In this document: one piece after another, positions 4,187 to 6,840 of the stretch
Numbering within the stretch: the first letter of the stretch is position 1
How the letters are laid out: the number at the start of each line of letters is the position of its first letter
Source: Pseudomonadales bacterium
GTDB taxonomy: Bacteria > Pseudomonadota > Gammaproteobacteria > Pseudomonadales > Azotimanducaceae
Assembly (NCBI GenBank): GCA_029244465.1
Contig: JAQWQN010000079.1
Location: 1 to 6,840 of the forward strand
Direction of reading: 5' to 3'
Length of the DNA: 6,840 nucleotides
Program-made: the position numbers and the translations under genes
The notes under the pieces: generated by a model
Seen by the model: the letters and a program-made list of their open reading frames with translations, nothing else
What the model was told of the DNA's origin: nothing
The model's database searches: none

Positions 4187-6667
4187 TTAGCCAGACTCAC
4201 CGAATCGGTGTGTCACAGTCAAACCGTAACGACGCGGTTCAGATGGGTAAAGGGTTGTTGTACCCAGGTCTGATCCGACGGGCTGACCGTCAGGGCCGAC
4301 GGTATTGCCATCCGCATCGACGCCGTTCGGTAGGTCGAGTGCGGCGCGGTAGTACTCTCGGTCACCCAGATTGGTGCCCCAAAGCGCGACAGTCGTCTTG
4401 CCGTTCGCCATGTCCCAGACGATTCGGGCATCGAGGATGCCGTACTTGCCCTGACGGGACGACTTGAAGCGACGCAGTGTGTTGTAGGTACGACCTCGAT
4501 AAGACCACCCCGAGCTTGCCGTGATGGCACTGCCGTTATCCATGTTGAATACCTTAGCAACGTTCAGGCTGTAGGTGTAAGGTGCGCCGCCAATGAATTC
4601 CGTTTCGGAAAAATCATTGATGAACACCGTGCTTTCTAGCGTGATTGGATCGAATTCTTCATCGACGGTGCTGAATTCTTTGTAATCACCCTGAATGACG
4701 CCCGCAGAGGCCGTAATATAAAGATCCTGCATCGGTGACCACTGCATATCCATCTCGATGCCCTCAATCTCAGCTTCCTGAGCATTGATGAGGTCGGCTG
4801 TCGGCTGGCCATTGATCAGACGGCTCACGGTGATCTGCTGGTTTTCATAGTCGGTTCGAAAGGCGGTCATGTTCAACTGCAAACGACCGTCGAGGAACTT
4901 CCCTTTGAAACCTGCTTCCCAGTTGTCGGAAATCTCCGGTTGGAAAGGACGCATGCGAATATCGCCATTCATGCCTCCCGAGCTGTAGCCTCGAGAAAAG
5001 CCGGCGTAGAGCATGACGTCATCGGTGAGATCGTAATTGAAGATGATTCGAGGTGTTGACTCGTTGTACGTCAGTGACTGCGTGCAGGATGAGTTCAGGA
5101 CAGAACCCGTTACTGGATCGATAGGATTGCCAGGACAGGTGTTACCCGGATCGAACTGGAAATCGGAAGTAAACTGGTATCGCTTAAACTCCCTCGTGTC
5201 CTTGGTCCAGCGCCAACCGAGCGTAACCCCGAGTTTTTCGGTGATATCGTAAGTACCCTCTGCAAATACAGCCCAGGACTTGTTGGTCGCGTGGGTCTCC
5301 TGGCGTCGGCTGATAGCCACCGCGGTCACCTGTGCGAAGTCGCCAACGCGCGGAAAAAAGCTGAACGGCGGGCCAAAGGCTTCCCCGGGAATGTAGAACA
5401 GCGGAGCATCTGCCGGATCCGGATCAAATAGCTCTAAACCTGGCCAGAACGGTACGTTCAGTCTGCCGGTCGCGCTCTCGCGAAACCCATAAATGCCCCC
5501 GGTCCAGCTCAAGCGGTCGTTCATGGACAGGCCGGAGATACGAAATTCCTGCGAGTATTGCTCATAAGGTGAATTCTGATCGCCCAGGACCTCGAGGGAA
5601 TTGGTGAAGTCACCGGCAAAATCGGTTGCCCAGCCCCAGGACTCGTTGAGCTCATCGATGGTGCGCCATGCCGTTAAGGAACTCAGAGTGACGGATTCGA
5701 GATCCCAGTCTACCGAAACGGTGATGCCACGTGTGGTGACTTTACTGCCATTGGGGTCATTGTCGTTAGAGCGATACCAGTCATCGTTCTCCGTACAGGC
5801 CGCTGCTAGGTCATCAAGACGGCCGAGAACGTCGGTAAAGAAGTTCAAGCCCGTACCTCCGCCCGGTACGCCGCCGACACACTGACCGAGGCTGGCCGTT
5901 TCATCCGAAAAGAACAATTCACCGGCGATCAGGACCCGGAGATCGTCTGTCGGCGTCCACAATAATTTACCGCGCGCGGATTGAGAGTCTGTTTGATGCC
6001 AGTCGCGCCCGATGTTGTCTTTCATGTAGCCGTCATCGCGCCGTGTTTGCATGGCCAATCGGCCTGAAAGCACGCCTTCGATGATCGGGATGTTGAGGAC
6101 GACATCGGTGTTCATTTGCTCATCGTTGCCGATCCCGGCTTGAACGGTGAACTCAAAGTCATCGGTAGGATCTTTGGTAATGACCTGGACCAGACCTGCA
6201 GTGGTGTTGCGACCAAACAGAGTGCCCTGCGGTCCACGTAATACTTCCACTCTTTCAATGTCGAAGAGGTCGAACACGCCACCTTGAGGTCGACCCAGGT
6301 AGACACCATCAACATAGGTGCCGACTTTCGGGTCCTGGGTGGGGCCCCAGTTAACCTGTCCGATGCCGCGCATAAAAATCTGTGCGGTACCTTTGTTCAC
6401 CCCTGAGTTCAGGAATGACATGTTGGGCGTGACTTGTTCAATATTTTTGATCTCAGTGATACCGCGCTCACGCAGTTGATCGCTGGACAATGCAGAAATA
6501 GGAATAGGTACGTCTTGAGCGGTTTCTTCACGACGACGAGCGGTTACCACGACTTCTTCTAAGTAAGAAGTGCCTGCGGCCGACTCATCTGCTGCTTCTG
6601 CAGTCTTAATCGATCCAAACCCAACAAAAAAAGCACCTACCAAAACCGTGGACAACACAAAGCGCAT
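4187..6667 (-). CDS. TonB-dependent outer-membrane receptor
   Basis: This is a TonB-dependent receptor: a 22-stranded outer-membrane barrel with a plug that takes up a scarce ligand (siderophore, vitamin, sugar or other nutrient) using energy from TonB-ExbBD. Residue numbers count from the first ATG (6671-6673). A signal peptide (hydrophobic about 5-20, cleavage after TAEA at 27) is followed by a TonB-box-like LEEVVVTAR (38-46). The plug spans about 50-167 and includes the conserved RVEVLRGPQGTLFGRNTTAG (141-160). The barrel runs to the end, with AGFSRGY at 557-563, WEAGFKGKF at 585-593 and a final strand YGLTVTHRF near the C-terminus. Cysteine pairs C265/C293 and C513/C530 sit in predicted extracellular loops. 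GGAG lies two bases from the first ATG and eight from the second, so I start at the second (MRFVLS). No heme-type FRAP/NPNL motif is seen, and the ligand is unknown. It is full length (about 826 residues) with its own terminator, probably a single-gene unit. Confidence 0.95.
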   Translation of the reverse strand: MRFVLSTVLVGAFFVGFGSIKTAEAADESAAGTSYLEEVVVTARRREETAQDVPIPISALSSDQLRERGITEIKNIEQVTPNMSFLNSGVNKGTAQIFMRGIGQVNWGPTQDPKVGTYVDGVYLGRPQGGVFDLFDIERVEVLRGPQGTLFGRNTTAGLVQVITKDPTDDFEFTVQAGIGNDEQMNTDVVLNIPIIEGVLSGRLAMQTRRDDGYMKDNIGRDWHQTDSQSARGKLLWTPTDDLRVLIAGELFFSDETASLGQCVGGVPGGGTGLNFFTDVLGRLDDLAAACTENDDWYRSNDNDPNGSKVTTRGITVSVDWDLESVTLSSLTAWRTIDELNESWGWATDFAGDFTNSLEVLGDQNSPYEQYSQEFRISGLSMNDRLSWTGGIYGFRESATGRLNVPFWPGLELFDPDPADAPLFYIPGEAFGPPFSFFPRVGDFAQVTAVAISRRQETHATNKSWAVFAEGTYDITEKLGVTLGWRWTKDTREFKRYQFTSDFQFDPGNTCPGNPIDPVTGSVLNSSCTQSLTYNESTPRIIFNYDLTDDVMLYAGFSRGYSSGGMNGDIRMRPFQPEISDNWEAGFKGKFLDGRLQLNMTAFRTDYENQQITVSRLINGQPTADLINAQEAEIEGIEMDMQWSPMQDLYITASAGVIQGDYKEFSTVDEEFDPITLESTVFINDFSETEFIGGAPYTYSLNVAKVFNMDNGSAITASSGWSYRGRTYNTLRRFKSSRQGKYGILDARIVWDMANGKTTVALWGTNLGDREYYRAALDLPNGVDADGNTVGPDGQPVGSDLGTTTLYPSEPRRYGLTVTHRFGESG

Positions 6668-6814
6668 ATCCATCTCTCCAGAATAGCTATGTAGGTTTAA
6701 CCATGTTGGCTTGAGTGCTGCGAGGCGTCAAGTCATTAAGCGGCTCGCCCTACAATTTTTTAGTTGCCAAAAAACAAATAAAATCAATATATTAGATGGA
6801 AAATTTCAATGATT
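6668..6814. promoter_or_regulatory. A+T-rich upstream region of the receptor gene
   Basis: This non-coding leader should hold the receptor promoter. The Shine-Dalgarno GGAGAG lies at 6674-6679 on the minus strand. A TTGACG matching a -35 element lies at 6726-6731, but the hexamer 17 bp downstream (CAACAT) is a poor -10, so no promoter can be assigned. The part beyond about 6750 is strongly A+T-rich. I see no Fur-box-like palindrome. Confidence 0.3.
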
Positions 6815-6840
6815 GATTACCATGATTACCATGATTACCA
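6815..6840. repeat. 9-bp tandem repeat ATGATTACC at the window edge
   Basis: ATGATTACC occurs at 6822-6830 and 6831-6839, preceded by GATTACC (6815-6821) and followed by A at 6840. That gives nearly three copies, with a likely continuation outside the window. It lies about 150 bp upstream of the receptor start. Confidence 0.75.

Noticed and set aside
4219..6315. Frames of 67-113 codons inside the receptor gene on both strands
   Set aside because: They are shadows of a full-length receptor with continuous family features.
1..6840. tRNA or rRNA genes, CRISPR arrays, intact insertion sequences
   Set aside because: I found no cloverleaf-like segments, no regularly spaced repeats with spacers, and no complete transposase or paired terminal repeats.

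Overview
The window looks like a piece of a Gram-negative proteobacterial chromosome, most likely a gammaproteobacterium. The basis is a full-length TonB-dependent outer-membrane receptor with signal peptide and TonB box, purine-rich ribosome-binding sites, a short DUF6316-like protein (a family I associate with aquatic gammaproteobacteria), and a mid-range base composition. The lineage is an inference from gene types, not a match to a known genome. Every protein-coding gene or gene remnant I can support lies on the minus strand, so the window reads from right to left.

Right part (4131-6840): one large intact gene for a TonB-dependent receptor (828 codons from its first ATG) with a textbook rho-independent terminator after its stop. 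Its upstream region is A+T-rich and ends in a 9-bp tandem repeat that runs off the window.

Middle part (2882-4130): a decayed stretch. It holds a C-terminal-looking reading frame interrupted by two stops (3831-4085), a perfect 11-bp hairpin just after it (3797-3824), a 61-codon DUF6316-like small protein (3579-3764), about 320 bases with no gene, and the N-terminal remnant of a tyrosine recombinase that still has its start codon and Shine-Dalgarno but is frameshifted after about 41 residues and then cut short.

Left part (1-2881): an apparently intact membrane fatty-acid-desaturase-type enzyme with all three histidine boxes and a possible two-site operator upstream. After a 69-bp gap comes a YtcJ-like amidohydrolase that carries an N-terminal frameshift in a run of six A/T and has lost about two thirds of its length. 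Last is an apparently intact NAD-type short-chain dehydrogenase/reductase (SDR). A diverged repeat of about 145-155 bp occurs twice in the same orientation, once on each side of the SDR. The stop codons of both the SDR and the truncated amidohydrolase sit in the same bases at the edge of this repeat.

Taken together this looks like an accessory region under rearrangement: living genes (receptor, desaturase, SDR, small DUF protein) alternate with remnants (integrase, amidohydrolase, unnamed frame). Receptor, desaturase, amidohydrolase and SDR would fit uptake and turnover of a lipid-like or other hydrophobic substrate, but nothing in the sequence names one. I do not see a convincing new multi-gene system. 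The most unusual element is the repeat pair around the SDR.
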